Assembly: GCF_013367775.1 (NCBI RefSeq)
Contig: NZ_CP055157.1
Coordinates: 62,001-126,000, forward strand
Source of the DNA: Microbulbifer sp. YPW1
GTDB lineage: Bacteria > Pseudomonadota > Gammaproteobacteria > Pseudomonadales > Cellvibrionaceae
Direction: 5' to 3'
Length of the DNA stretch: 64,000 bases
Part shown: one piece after another, positions 54,996-63,693 of the stretch
Position numbering within the stretch: position 1 is the stretch's first letter
Layout: every line of letters begins with the position of its first letter
Position numbers and translations under genes: made by a program
The notes under the pieces: generated by a model
Database searches by the model: none
What the model saw: only the letters and a program-made list of their open reading frames with translations
What the model was told of the DNA's origin: nothing

Positions 54996-56096
54996 GTGAA
55001 CCAGAAGCCCCCCGTTTCCGAATCCCAGCCCGGCTCACAGCCGGCATCCACACTCTCCGACTTGATAGCGTCCGCCGACTTTAACCTGCGCTGGTTTGAC
55101 GTCGGTCGCCGAATCCAGCCAGTGAGCAAGAAAGCCGCTCAAGCGTTTGAAGAAGGCGCGGCCCCATGGCCACACCCGTATCTTCGCCAGGCCTGGTGCG
55201 GCCTGCTGCTGTGGCCAGCGGATGAGGCTGCGGGCGGCGACCCGGTAGTGTGGTTCCTGCGCTTGCCGCTGGATGAGCAGGGCAAACTGCTGCTGCCCAT
55301 CCGCGACCGTTTCCTGAAACAACTGCAACAGGCGCTGTATCCAGAGGGCAACGGGGAGAAGGATCCGGCCAAATACCTGCAACAGGCGTTGGAAGACAGC
55401 GGGCTGGTATTCACCCCGCCTGAGGAGAAGCGCGCGGTATTCCACGCCAAGGCCGCTAAACAGCTAAAGCGGCCTGCCAGTGACCACTACCCAGCAGCCC
55501 AGGCCTACGCCAAAGATCCGGCGTCATTTCCCTGGGACCAGCTCGCCCTGCAGGGCATTGCCGACCTCGCAGTGCGCTGGGAAGAACAGCGAGACCGGCT
55601 CGCGGGGAGCATCCCGTGTTTCGCCGCACCGGCGCTGATCCCCCTGTGCCAGTGCCTGGAGAGTGAAGCCATTGACCACCACCTGGCGGAACCGCTGATC
55701 CTGCGCGCGGAACAGGTACTCGCTGGCGGCGCCCCCGAGCAGAATGGCCTGAACCTGGTTATCGCAGTGATTCGCGGCCTGTCCCACAGTATCGCCACTG
55801 GTATGCGCCAACAGTTCCTGTTGCGGGTACTGCAAAGTGATGCCGCCACCAACGGTGAAGTACTCGCAGCCATCGGCAGTCGCTGTAGTGAAGACCTTCT
55901 CGTTCCAGAGCTGGCACAGCTCTGGCTGGAAAATCTCAGCGCCAGCCAGCCCCAGCAGACCTTTAACCTGCTGCTCACCGACCTGCTGTTCCTCCCCCAG
56001 TTGCGCAACGTGCTGCTGGGCGTATTGCGCAATCCGGAGCGAAAAGAGTCCGTCGCGCACGCATTTGGCGAATTTCTGCAGCCCAGCGGAAATTAA
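54996..56096 (+). CDS. DUF3549 family protein
   Basis: 366 residues, soluble. LSDLIASADFNLRWFDVGRR then IQPVSKKAAQAFEEG (about 20-54) and AWCGLLLWPADEAAGGDPVVWFLRLPLDEQ in sections match the DUF3549 family of gammaproteobacteria, whose function is unknown. The C-terminal half is helical and Leu-rich (FNLLLTDLLFLPQLRNVLLG). The start is GTG 54996 following 102 bp after nhaC. No clear terminator separates them, so co-transcription is possible. Confidence 0.82.
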   Translation: MNQKPPVSESQPGSQPASTLSDLIASADFNLRWFDVGRRIQPVSKKAAQAFEEGAAPWPHPYLRQAWCGLLLWPADEAAGGDPVVWFLRLPLDEQGKLLLPIRDRFLKQLQQALYPEGNGEKDPAKYLQQALEDSGLVFTPPEEKRAVFHAKAAKQLKRPASDHYPAAQAYAKDPASFPWDQLALQGIADLAVRWEEQRDRLAGSIPCFAAPALIPLCQCLESEAIDHHLAEPLILRAEQVLAGGAPEQNGLNLVIAVIRGLSHSIATGMRQQFLLRVLQSDAATNGEVLAAIGSRCSEDLLVPELAQLWLENLSASQPQQTFNLLLTDLLFLPQLRNVLLGVLRNPERKESVAHAFGEFLQPSGN

Positions 56097-56148
56097 GCGG
56101 AGCAACATTCACGCGCCAAAGTATCCCCCCTTCTACCCTGTATTCGCA

Positions 56149-56170
56149 GCGCGCATAAAAATATGCGCGC
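56149..56170. terminator. 9-bp hairpin after the DUF3549 gene
   Basis: GCGCGCATA (56149-56157), AAAA loop, TATGCGCGC (56162-56170). It lies 53 bp past the DUF3549 stop. No T-run. Confidence 0.5.
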
Positions 56171-56258
56171 AATTCATCGAGTTTGTAAAAGGCTGCGGCG
56201 TCGTTTTATCGCAGCTTTGGCGCACGATGCAGCGTATTTTTTCGGCCGGGAAGGAAAA

Positions 56259-56292
56259 AGAATTTTTTTTCACACCCCGAAAAAAAATTCTT
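56259..56292. other. AT-rich inverted repeat
   Basis: AAGAATTTTTTTT (56259-56270 region) pairs with AAAAAAAATTCTT (56280-56292), closed by a C-G pair around loop ACACCCC. A perfect or near-perfect stem of about 13-14 bp of unusual A/T composition for this genome. Confidence 0.6.
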
Positions 56293-56532
56293 GTCTGCGC
56301 TGCGGTGAACCTGGGCGCAATTTGGCGGATAACCCTTTAAATTCAGGCTTACACGCGCGACAAACTGGCGGCCGTTTTATCCTGAATTCACCTCTGGCGG
56401 CTATTTTAACCGCGCGCCTATTACACTCCATTGGGCGGTATGTTTGTAGAAAAGATTTTTACAAAGCACACCAAACAGGTGACGTTTTATTGTCTATGCT
56501 ATTGACTAACATCAACGGAAAGGAGTTAGGGG

Positions 56533-56727
56533 ATGAATTTCACTCCAGCCAAGTACTTAACCGGAATTATATGTGCACTGGTCCTCGCAGGTTGTTGTGC
56601 ACCGGCTCCGATGCCGGCCGCCTGCCCTCCGGGCTCAGAACAAATTCCGACTTCCATGGCCTGTCCTGCGGACGCGGATTGCTGGATGGCATCCGATAAT
56701 GTGCGCTGTATGAAAGTGGTTAAATAA
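56533..56727 (+). CDS. tiny lipoprotein
   Basis: 64 residues. Signal MNFTPAKYLTGIICALVLAGC with lipobox VLAGC, leaving a mature peptide of about 44 residues that is rich in Cys and Pro (CCAPAPMPAACPPGSEQIP, then ACPADADCWMASDNVRCM). It has a good GGAG site (AAAGGAGTTAGGGG) before the ATG and a strong terminator after the stop, so it is very likely expressed as its own transcript. Five further cysteines in the mature part suggest disulphides. No family recognised. Confidence 0.83.
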   Translation: MNFTPAKYLTGIICALVLAGCCAPAPMPAACPPGSEQIPTSMACPADADCWMASDNVRCMKVVK

Positions 56728-57046
56728 TCACTCTCGTACCAGGTTCATGCAAATGCCGCTTTTCGAAGCGGCATTTTGCATTTCTGCCCCCCCATAATTA
56801 CGCCTTGCCTGTCGCTTCTCCCAATTCGCCTCCCAACCACATTCTGACCTCCTGATTTTCAGGCACCGCTCAGATATACCCAGAATTTCCCTGCCTTAAA
56901 AATGTGCGCAATTGCACGATGATGCCGCCTTACCGTGCTCTGCTGCCACGCCCCGCAACATTCACACCCCGAGTTGGCCCAGCGGGGTAAATGCCGTTAA
57001 TATTTGCGCCTATCCCGTTCTTTCTAAAAGCGAATAATTATTGATC
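56728..57046. other. intergenic region between the tiny lipoprotein and pgi
   Basis: 319 bp. The first part holds the lipoprotein terminator (56751-56777). The rest is a pgi leader or promoter region without a clear sigma-70 pair; the pgi ATG lacks a strong ribosome site. Confidence 0.55.
56751..56777 (+). terminator. terminator of the tiny lipoprotein gene
   Basis: 11-bp stem AAATGCCGCTT (56751-56761) with AAGCGGCATTT (56766-56776), TTCG tetraloop, then T-rich sequence. It lies 23 bp past the stop. Confidence 0.9.
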
Positions 57047-58660
57047 ATGGATGCTCTTCCCCTGTCTGCCGCCATCTCCAAACTGCAACAACACAAAGAC
57101 CAGCAGCGCTGGTCACTGCGAGACCTGTTTGCAGCCACCCCCAACCGGGCACAGGTTTTCAGTGCCGAAGCCGCGGGGATTTACCTCGACTACAGCAAAA
57201 ACCTGCTCAGTGCAGAGACCCTGCAGTTACTGCTCGGATACACAGATACAGCCAAGCTGAAAAGTGGCATTGAGGCACTGTTTGCAGGAGCCCCCATCAA
57301 TAACACCGAGCATCGCCCCGCTCTACACACGGCGTTGCGTTTTCAGGGCGAGCCCAAGACGGAACACGAACACGCAGTAGCAGACTGCCGCGAGCAGATG
57401 GAAAAGTTCGCGGCACAGATCCACAACGGCGGCTGGACCGGTTTTACCGGCAAGCCTATTCGCCATGTGGTAAACATCGGCATCGGCGGCTCCGACCTGG
57501 GTCCGCGCATGGTATGTGAAGCTCTGCGCCCCTGGCACAAGGATGACCTCAAGGTGCACTTTGTCGCCAATATCGATGGTGCCGACCTGAGCGATACCAT
57601 TGCCTCCCTGCCCGCTGACGAGACTTTATTCATCGTCGCCTCCAAGTCCTTCTCAACCCTGGAAACCCGTCAGAACGCCCTCTCAGCGCGTCAGTGGGTG
57701 CTCGACGCGGGTTGTGCAAAATCCGACCTGGAAAAGCATTTTGTGGCAGTGAGCAGCAACATTGTGGCGGCGCAGGATTTCGGTATTGCTGCACAGAATA
57801 TTTTTCCCATGTGGGACTGGGTTGGCGGCCGCTATTCGCTGTGGTCCGCTATTGGCCTGCCCATCGCCCTGGCCTGCGGCTTTGACGTTTACAGCGATCT
57901 GCTGAAAGGCGCCAACGCCATGGATACCCACTTCGCAGAAGCGGAGTTTGCACAAAACCTGCCGGTGCTGATGGCGCTGATCCACTTCTGGTACCGCCAG
58001 TGCTGGGGCGCCGGCAGCCTCGCCGTCCTTCCCTACGCACAGCGCCTGGCAAAATTCCCGGCGTGGCTGCAGCAGCTGGATATGGAGAGCCTGGGCAAAA
58101 GCGTGACCCGCGATGCCCAGCCGCTGCCCTATCCGAGTGGCAGTGTGATCTGGGGTGCCGAGGGTAGTAATGGCCAGCATTCCTTCCACCAGCTGCTGCA
58201 CCAGGGCACGGATATGATTCCTGCGGATTTTGTGGCGATCAAGCAGCCAACATCGGAGCTCGAGGAGCAACACCAGTGGCTGCTTTCCTGCTGCCTGAGC
58301 CAGAGCCAGGCGCTGTTGCGCGGCAAATCACTGGCCGAGGCCCGCAAGGAGCTGGAGGCCTCAGGCCACACGCACAAGGAAGTACACCAGCTGGCGCCAC
58401 ACAAGGTGATCCCGGGCAACCGTCCGAGCAATACCCTGGTTGTGGAGAAGCTGGATCCTTTCCATCTGGGCAGCCTGCTGGCGCTGTATGAGCACAAGGT
58501 GTTCACCTTCGGCTGCCTGCTGGATATCAATCCTTTTGATCAGTGGGGCGTGGAACTGGGCAAGGTACTCGGCAACGCGGTACACGATGCGATCGAGGGT
58601 GAGATTCCCGCGGATTGGGACGGATCTACTGCACACCTGATGAAACTGCTTCTTAAATAA
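57047..58660 (+). CDS. pgi: glucose-6-phosphate isomerase
   Basis: 537 residues. VVNIGIGGSDLGPRMVCEAL (about 145-164) binds the sugar phosphate; FIVASKSFSTLETRQNALSA (about 195-214) is the phosphate loop; SLLALYEHKVFTFGCLLDIN (about 477-496) followed by PFDQWGVELGK is the PGI signature with the catalytic Lys. It interconverts glucose-6-P and fructose-6-P. ATG 57047 is chosen over the TTG two codons upstream. Ends convergent with the slipin gene. Confidence 0.97.
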   Translation: MDALPLSAAISKLQQHKDQQRWSLRDLFAATPNRAQVFSAEAAGIYLDYSKNLLSAETLQLLLGYTDTAKLKSGIEALFAGAPINNTEHRPALHTALRFQGEPKTEHEHAVADCREQMEKFAAQIHNGGWTGFTGKPIRHVVNIGIGGSDLGPRMVCEALRPWHKDDLKVHFVANIDGADLSDTIASLPADETLFIVASKSFSTLETRQNALSARQWVLDAGCAKSDLEKHFVAVSSNIVAAQDFGIAAQNIFPMWDWVGGRYSLWSAIGLPIALACGFDVYSDLLKGANAMDTHFAEAEFAQNLPVLMALIHFWYRQCWGAGSLAVLPYAQRLAKFPAWLQQLDMESLGKSVTRDAQPLPYPSGSVIWGAEGSNGQHSFHQLLHQGTDMIPADFVAIKQPTSELEEQHQWLLSCCLSQSQALLRGKSLAEARKELEASGHTHKEVHQLAPHKVIPGNRPSNTLVVEKLDPFHLGSLLALYEHKVFTFGCLLDINPFDQWGVELGKVLGNAVHDAIEGEIPADWDGSTAHLMKLLLK

Positions 58661-58691
58661 ACACGCGTTTGGTGGCAATCATTGAGGTCAC

Positions 58692-58728
58692 TCGGTGGCG
58701 GCAAAGCCATTACCTTTGCCGCCACCGA
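58692..58728. terminator. 15-bp hairpin between convergent pgi and slipin genes
   Basis: Perfect 15-bp arms TCGGTGGCGGCAAAG (58692-58706) and CTTTGCCGCCACCGA (58714-58728), loop CCATTAC. No T-run; its position between convergent stops suggests a bidirectional barrier. Confidence 0.75.
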
Positions 58729-58752
58729 ATCATCTAACCGGAACAACCATAC

Positions 58753-59514
58753 TCAATCAATCTTCCGAGCCTGCTGCTCCAGTAACGGCTTGATCAAGTC
58801 CATCGGCAACGGGAACACAATCGTGGAATTTTGCTCCCCAGCAATATCGATCAACGTCTGCATATAACGCAACGTAATCGCATTTGAGTTTTTGGACAGC
58901 TGATCCGCGGCCTCGGTAAGCTTTGCCGCCGCCTGAGCTTCCCCCTCTGCATGAATCACCTTCGCCCGCCGCGAACGCTCTGCCTCGGCCTGCTGGGCAA
59001 TGGCGCGGATCATGCTCTCGTCCAGGTCGATATGCTTGATCTCGACATTGGTGACCTTCACGCCCCAGGCATCGGTCTGCTCATCAAGGATTTTCTGGAT
59101 ATCCACATTGAGCTTGTCCCGCTCGGACAGCATCTCATCCAGCTCGTGCTTGCCCAGCACCGAACGCAGGGTCGTCTGCGAAAGCTGGCTCACCGCCTCG
59201 TGATAGTTTTCCACATTGATGATCGCTGACTGTGGATCAATTACCCGGTAATACACCACTGCGTTTACCTTTACCGAAACATTGTCCCGACTGATCACAT
59301 CCTGGGTCGGCACATCCATCACCACCGTGCGCAAATCCACTCGCTCCATAGTCTGGATAACCGGGATAATGATGATCAACCCCGGCCCCTTTACCGCCTG
59401 GAAGCGGCCCAGAAAAAATACCACCGCGCGCTCATACTCTCGCAGCACCCGGATGGCATACATCACCAGCAGTACAACCGCCAGCGCTAATAGACTCGCA
59501 AAATAGCTCACCAT
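58753..59514 (-). CDS. slipin (stomatin/SPFH family)
   Basis: 253 residues. An N-terminal membrane segment (about 3-21, [20 protein letters not shown]) is followed by the SPFH domain: [20 protein letters not shown] (about 22-41), [40 protein letters not shown] (about 73-92). The coiled-coil [20 protein letters not shown] (about 176-195) drives oligomerisation. Slipins scaffold membrane proteases, notably NfeD-type partners, and nfeD is the next gene upstream (20 bp between). Converges on pgi. Confidence 0.94.
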   Translation of the reverse strand: MVSYFASLLALAVVLLVMYAIRVLREYERAVVFFLGRFQAVKGPGLIIIIPVIQTMERVDLRTVVMDVPTQDVISRDNVSVKVNAVVYYRVIDPQSAIINVENYHEAVSQLSQTTLRSVLGKHELDEMLSERDKLNVDIQKILDEQTDAWGVKVTNVEIKHIDLDESMIRAIAQQAEAERSRRAKVIHAEGEAQAAAKLTEAADQLSKNSNAITLRYMQTLIDIAGEQNSTIVFPLPMDLIKPLLEQQARKID

Positions 59515-59534
59515 AAACCTGCTCCCGTTCGTCC

Positions 59535-60965
59535 CTATTCCGGTTGTACCTGCAACACCAACCCCTGCTCCGCCACTACCTGCACCAGCTGCCCTTCCGT
59601 CAACAGGTTGTCGCAGCGGGCGCTCCAGATTTCCCCATCGATCTTCACCAGCAATCTGGGCTCAACCTCTGTCACCACCGCGGTTCGCCCCACCATCGCC
59701 TGATTAGCAGCGATTTTTGGCTTGCGCAGGCTGCTGCCCACCGCGTATAAAATCCCGAGCAGTGCCAGACCGCTGACACCGGCAATACCGCCAATCAAGC
59801 CCTTGGACACCTGCATGCCCGGTACATCGCTGTCGATCAACAGTACAGAGCCGATGACCAGAGCCACTACGCCACCAATACCCAGCGCGCCGAAGCTTGG
59901 TACAAACAGTTCCGCGGCAATCAGCAATGCGCCGACCACAATCAATGCCAGCCCCGCATAGTTGACCGGCAACACCTGTAGCGCGTAAAACGCCAGCAGC
60001 AGGCAAATGACGCCAACCACGCCCGGCACAATGGCCCCCGGGCTGTAGCCCTCGAAAATCAGGCCGTAGATACCCACAAGCAACAGAATGTAGGCCACCT
60101 GAGGATTCGTGATCAGGGATAATAGTTCGTTGCGCCAGTCCGGCTCGTAGGCCACTACCGGAAGCCTTGTGGTTTCTGCGGCGATTTGCTGCTTGCCCGA
60201 GGCCATCACCACTTCGCGACCCGCCAACTGCGCAAGCAATTGCTGTTGGTTGTCCGCCACCACATCGATCACATTTTCCGCCAGCGCCTCTTTCGCCGTC
60301 AGGGTTGCCGCATCGCGCACCGCTTTTTCTGCCCAGTCGGCATTGCGATTGTGGCGGTTGGCCAGTCCACGGATATAGGCCACCGAATCGTTGATGACTT
60401 TACGCTCCATCGCAGTGCCGCCCTGCTTTTCGGATTCGCTCTCCCCGTCCGTATCCGCAGAGTCCGCCGGCTCGGCCTCTTGTGACGTCTTCTCCGGTTT
60501 CTGCCCCGGCGGCTTTTGCGGTTCCTGCTGTCCGGGCATACCACCAATCTGTACCGGTGTGGCGGCGCCCAGTGTGGTTGAGGACGTCATGGCGGCCACA
60601 TGGCTGGCGTAAAGAATATAGGTGCCGGCGCTGGCAGCGCGGGCACCGGCGGGCGTGACGTAGGTTACATAGGGAATATCGGAAGCGAGAATATGCTGGA
60701 TAATATCGCGGGTCGCGGCATCCAGGCCGCCCGGCGTATCCATGTTCACAACAAACAGACGTGCGCCATTTTCGCGGGCAGTTTCACTGGTGCGAACCAG
60801 ATAATCCGTGGTGGCCGGGCCAATGGGACCATTGATGGAAAGTTCCGCAATATGCGGACTGTTTTCTGGCGTCTCGGATTCCTGAGTAAAACCACACAAC
60901 GGCGTAACCTGCGCCACCAAAAGCAGCAGGCAAACGAGTACTCCTTTCGACAACCGCTTGTTCAT
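59535..60965 (-). CDS. NfeD-type ClpP-class membrane serine protease
   Basis: 476 residues. Signal segment at about 7-26, then a ClpP-like protease domain: [20 protein letters not shown] (about 72-91) and [20 protein letters not shown] (about 99-118), the serine-containing SAG motif. An insert rich in Glu and Pro (about 140-190) follows, then about four hydrophobic segments (about 290-420) and a C-terminal OB-like domain ([20 protein letters not shown]). It cleaves hydrophobic segments, such as that of slipin/stomatin. ATG 60965 is preferred, with GGGAT seven bases upstream; an alternative ATG lies six bases earlier. Confidence 0.92.
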   Translation of the reverse strand: MNKRLSKGVLVCLLLLVAQVTPLCGFTQESETPENSPHIAELSINGPIGPATTDYLVRTSETARENGARLFVVNMDTPGGLDAATRDIIQHILASDIPYVTYVTPAGARAASAGTYILYASHVAAMTSSTTLGAATPVQIGGMPGQQEPQKPPGQKPEKTSQEAEPADSADTDGESESEKQGGTAMERKVINDSVAYIRGLANRHNRNADWAEKAVRDAATLTAKEALAENVIDVVADNQQQLLAQLAGREVVMASGKQQIAAETTRLPVVAYEPDWRNELLSLITNPQVAYILLLVGIYGLIFEGYSPGAIVPGVVGVICLLLAFYALQVLPVNYAGLALIVVGALLIAAELFVPSFGALGIGGVVALVIGSVLLIDSDVPGMQVSKGLIGGIAGVSGLALLGILYAVGSSLRKPKIAANQAMVGRTAVVTEVEPRLLVKIDGEIWSARCDNLLTEGQLVQVVAEQGLVLQVQPE

Positions 60966-61075
60966 AACCATTATCCCGGGTGCGAAAGAGGGAAAGGAGA
61001 TACAAGCGTAACAGAACAAAACGAGGTTAAAGGGATTGAGCCGCCGGATACACGCGCGTCGTCAAATTGCCGCCA

Positions 61076-62752
61076 TTAACCTTGCGCCAGATAACGTCGC
61101 GCAAACCTGGGATCCATTTTCTCCAGGTCTACCACCACCAGGCCATCCACTGAATCGCAGAAATCCGGGTCGATATTGAATGCGTGGAAGCTGGTACCGC
61201 CGGGGGTGGTTACAGCGGTGTACTTCTTGAAAAGCGGGGGCAGGACTACGCCCTCTTCTTTCAGGATCCGCTTCAACTGCAGCATATCGTTAGTGGCACT
61301 GCCGGTAAGCTCCGGTAGATCATCGCGGGCTTCAATAAACGGCAGGCGCGCGTTGCCCATGGGTTGCCGGGTAGCAAAGTGGTGCAGGAAGTAACGCACG
61401 ATGGCAGACTTTGCCCGGCGGGAAAAGTTGCCGGGCATGGATACCGGACCAAACAGATAGCGGCGGTTGTTGCGCAGAATCCACTGGCCGATCCCACCCC
61501 ACAGTAAATCCAACCCGCGGCTGCGCCAGTATTCCGGCAGTAGAAAGCTGCGCCCCAGTTCCGCTGAGGCCGGCAGACACTCCTCCGGTGCGCGGGAATA
61601 ATTGAACAGGGTGGTGCTGTAGATTTTGTCCGCGGTCAGACCATCGGTACTCACCAGGCGATAAGCACCGGCCAGTTGCTGGCGCTCCCTGTCCCACAAC
61701 AGCAGATGGTCGTACCAGGCATCAAACGCATCCCAGTCGCGACTATTGCCGGTACCTTCCCCTACAGCGCGAAAGGCGATTTCCCGCAGTCGCGAAAGCT
61801 CGCGCATTACCGGGCAATCAGATTTCTGACGGTAGAGTTTCACCTCAAATTCACCCTGCGCCACCAGGGTCTCGCAGCTCGCCAGTACGGCGGCGACCTC
61901 GGAGGGGACCTCTGCACCGGCAATGGGTTCCGGCGCCAGCCCCTGCGGGTTTTTATGCAGTCGGTAAACCTGCTTTTTCCACAGCTTGGCCTGGGCACGC
62001 GGCGCCATGGGCCAATCCCGGTAGTGCTCCGGTGTTACCGGCGTACCGATGCGGATGTCGATGCCTTTGCGCACCTGTTTGAACATCTCCCGGATCAACC
62101 ACAGGGTCGACAGCGGCTTGTTCACCATGGACAGGCCGTACCACCACAGGGAGTTTCTGCCGCGCACCTGCACCGGCAAAATGGGTGCATTGGTCTTGTC
62201 GGCAAAGCGAATAAACCCCGGGTTCCAGCGGCCGTCGCGCACCCCCTGAGGAGTCAGACGAGAGACTTCACCGGCGGGAAAGACGATGATGGCACCGCCG
62301 GTGCGCAGGTGACGGTAAATACCGTCCACATCCTCGCGGCGGGTGCGGCCATTGAAGTTATCCACGGGCAACAAGTAACCTCGCAGTGGTTCGATATTCC
62401 ACAGCAGCTGGCTGGCCACAGCTTTTACATCCTTGCGAACCCGCGCCACCATGTCGATCAGAGCAAGCCCATCGAGACTACCCAGGGGATGGTTGGAAAC
62501 GATCACCAACGGCCCTTCCGTGGGAATCCTCTCCAATTCCGCCAGATTGACGTCGTAGTGAAAATCAAACGAGCGGAACACCTGGCGGATAAAGTCGAGC
62601 CCGCCCAGATGGGGGAATTCGCGACCGAACTGCTGCAGTTGCTGCTCGCAACAGATCTTCTTGACCGTGGCCGAAATCAGCCGCCGCGCCGGGCTTCCCG
62701 GGGCCGCACGGTACCAGGGGTTTTTCTGTAACAGGCTTTCCAGTTGGATCAT
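61076..62752 (-). CDS. olsF: OlsF-like bifunctional ornithine-lipid acyltransferase
   Basis: 558 residues, two domains. The N-terminal half is a PlsC-like O-acyltransferase: VIVSNHPLGSLDGLALIDMV (about 82-101) carries the HPLGSLDG variant and AIIVFPAGEVSRLTPQGVRD (about 154-173) block III. The C-terminal half (about 300-530) is a GNAT-type OlsB-like N-acyltransferase: LAGAYRLVSTDGLTADKIYS, LGRSFLLPEYWRSRGLDLLW (about 424-443). In OlsF of Serratia the OlsB half acylates ornithine and the OlsA half adds a second acyl group. The order OlsA-OlsB fits. Not tested by homology search. ATG 62752 overlaps the stop of the phosphoesterase (ATGA). Confidence 0.86.
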   Translation of the reverse strand: MIQLESLLQKNPWYRAAPGSPARRLISATVKKICCEQQLQQFGREFPHLGGLDFIRQVFRSFDFHYDVNLAELERIPTEGPLVIVSNHPLGSLDGLALIDMVARVRKDVKAVASQLLWNIEPLRGYLLPVDNFNGRTRREDVDGIYRHLRTGGAIIVFPAGEVSRLTPQGVRDGRWNPGFIRFADKTNAPILPVQVRGRNSLWWYGLSMVNKPLSTLWLIREMFKQVRKGIDIRIGTPVTPEHYRDWPMAPRAQAKLWKKQVYRLHKNPQGLAPEPIAGAEVPSEVAAVLASCETLVAQGEFEVKLYRQKSDCPVMRELSRLREIAFRAVGEGTGNSRDWDAFDAWYDHLLLWDRERQQLAGAYRLVSTDGLTADKIYSTTLFNYSRAPEECLPASAELGRSFLLPEYWRSRGLDLLWGGIGQWILRNNRRYLFGPVSMPGNFSRRAKSAIVRYFLHHFATRQPMGNARLPFIEARDDLPELTGSATNDMLQLKRILKEEGVVLPPLFKKYTAVTTPGGTSFHAFNIDPDFCDSVDGLVVVDLEKMDPRFARRYLAQG

Positions 62753-63540
62753 GCGGCTACCGCCTCTGTCATGATGCGAGCAATTTTGGGCGTGCGGTGC
62801 CAATGCAGGATATTCAGTGCTCCGCTTTTTTCTTCCACAACCGCAGTCATCGAATCCACCCAGTCCCCGCAGTTGGCATAAGTGACCGCACTGTCCTGCA
62901 CCCTGCTGTTTCGGATACCGGCGCGGTGGATATGTCCACAGATGACGCCGTCAAAACCCCGTCTGCTGGTCTCGCGAATCGCCACCTCTTCGAACTTGTT
63001 CATCATCCGGCGCGCCGCATTTACGCGGTTCTTTACATGGTTGGCGAGGGACCACCAGGGCTTGTCGAAGCGGCTGCGCCAGTAATTGATCCAGCGATTG
63101 AAGCGCAACATCAGGTAATAGCTCTGATCACCAATGTGGTAGCTGACGGGATTGATCTGGATGTGGTGTTCGAACTGGTCACCGTGGGTTACCCAGTAGC
63201 GTTTGCCGTCCGCGGCGGTGTGAGTCCACTCCCGCTCCACGCGAATATTGCCCAGGCGCTTGCCCGCCCAGCTGCGCATGGGTGCATCGTGATTACCGGG
63301 GACGTAAATGACTTCGGGAGTATTGCAGCTGATTTCAGAAAGCATGCTGAGCAGCAGGCTCGAGGCTTGGCACCAGCTGCCCTTGCCCTGGGAGAGCGCT
63401 TTCATATCAAAGATATCGCCCACCAGATACACCGTATCCGCCGAATTCTGGGCGAGGAAGTCCGCCAGCCGTTGCGGCTCGCTGTCCCGGCTGCCCAGGT
63501 GAACATCGGATATCCACAGTGCGCGATAGCGGTTACTCAT
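62749..63540 (-). CDS. LpxH-like metallophosphoesterase
   Basis: 263 residues, calcineurin-like phosphoesterase. Metal motifs: LWISDVHLGSRDSEPQRLAD (about 7-26), YLVGDIFDMKALSQGKGSWC (about 38-57), YVPGNHDAPMRSW (about 80-92), WVTHGDQFEHHIQINPVSYH (about 116-135), and GVICGHIHRAGIRNS (about 198-212). It resembles the LpxH2-type UDP-2,3-diacylglucosamine diphosphatases, although E. coli LpxH is a different subgroup. It is 5' of and translationally coupled to the OlsF-like gene, so a role in lipid A or aminolipid metabolism is plausible. ATG 63540 is chosen, with GGGA eight bases upstream. Confidence 0.87.
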   Translation of the reverse strand: MSNRYRALWISDVHLGSRDSEPQRLADFLAQNSADTVYLVGDIFDMKALSQGKGSWCQASSLLLSMLSEISCNTPEVIYVPGNHDAPMRSWAGKRLGNIRVEREWTHTAADGKRYWVTHGDQFEHHIQINPVSYHIGDQSYYLMLRFNRWINYWRSRFDKPWWSLANHVKNRVNAARRMMNKFEEVAIRETSRRGFDGVICGHIHRAGIRNSRVQDSAVTYANCGDWVDSMTAVVEEKSGALNILHWHRTPKIARIMTEAVAA

Positions 63541-63693
63541 TGGCAAGTCCCATCATAGGTTGCGGCCATGTTGATGGGGGAAACTTTGCTTGAGCTTTCT
63601 TACAAAGCGACGGCTGTTTCTTGAAGCTTCTGTGTCAGGCGGGCGCTGGAGAGGAAGCCGGTGACATTCCCCAGGAAAATGGGGAACCAGATC

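Larger units (their letters stand above)
56097..56532. other. AT-rich intergenic region with two hairpins
   Basis: 436 bp. It holds a 9-bp stem with AAAA loop (56149-56170) and a longer AT hairpin (56259-56292), both listed. An overlapping 178-codon ORF (56163-56699) has no motif and overlaps the lipoprotein in another frame, so it is not called. The lipoprotein promoter should be in the last 150 bp. Confidence 0.6.

Noticed and set aside
56163..56699. 178-codon frame overlapping the tiny lipoprotein
   Set aside because: No start signal; the lipoprotein in another frame has a ribosome site, a lipobox and a terminator.
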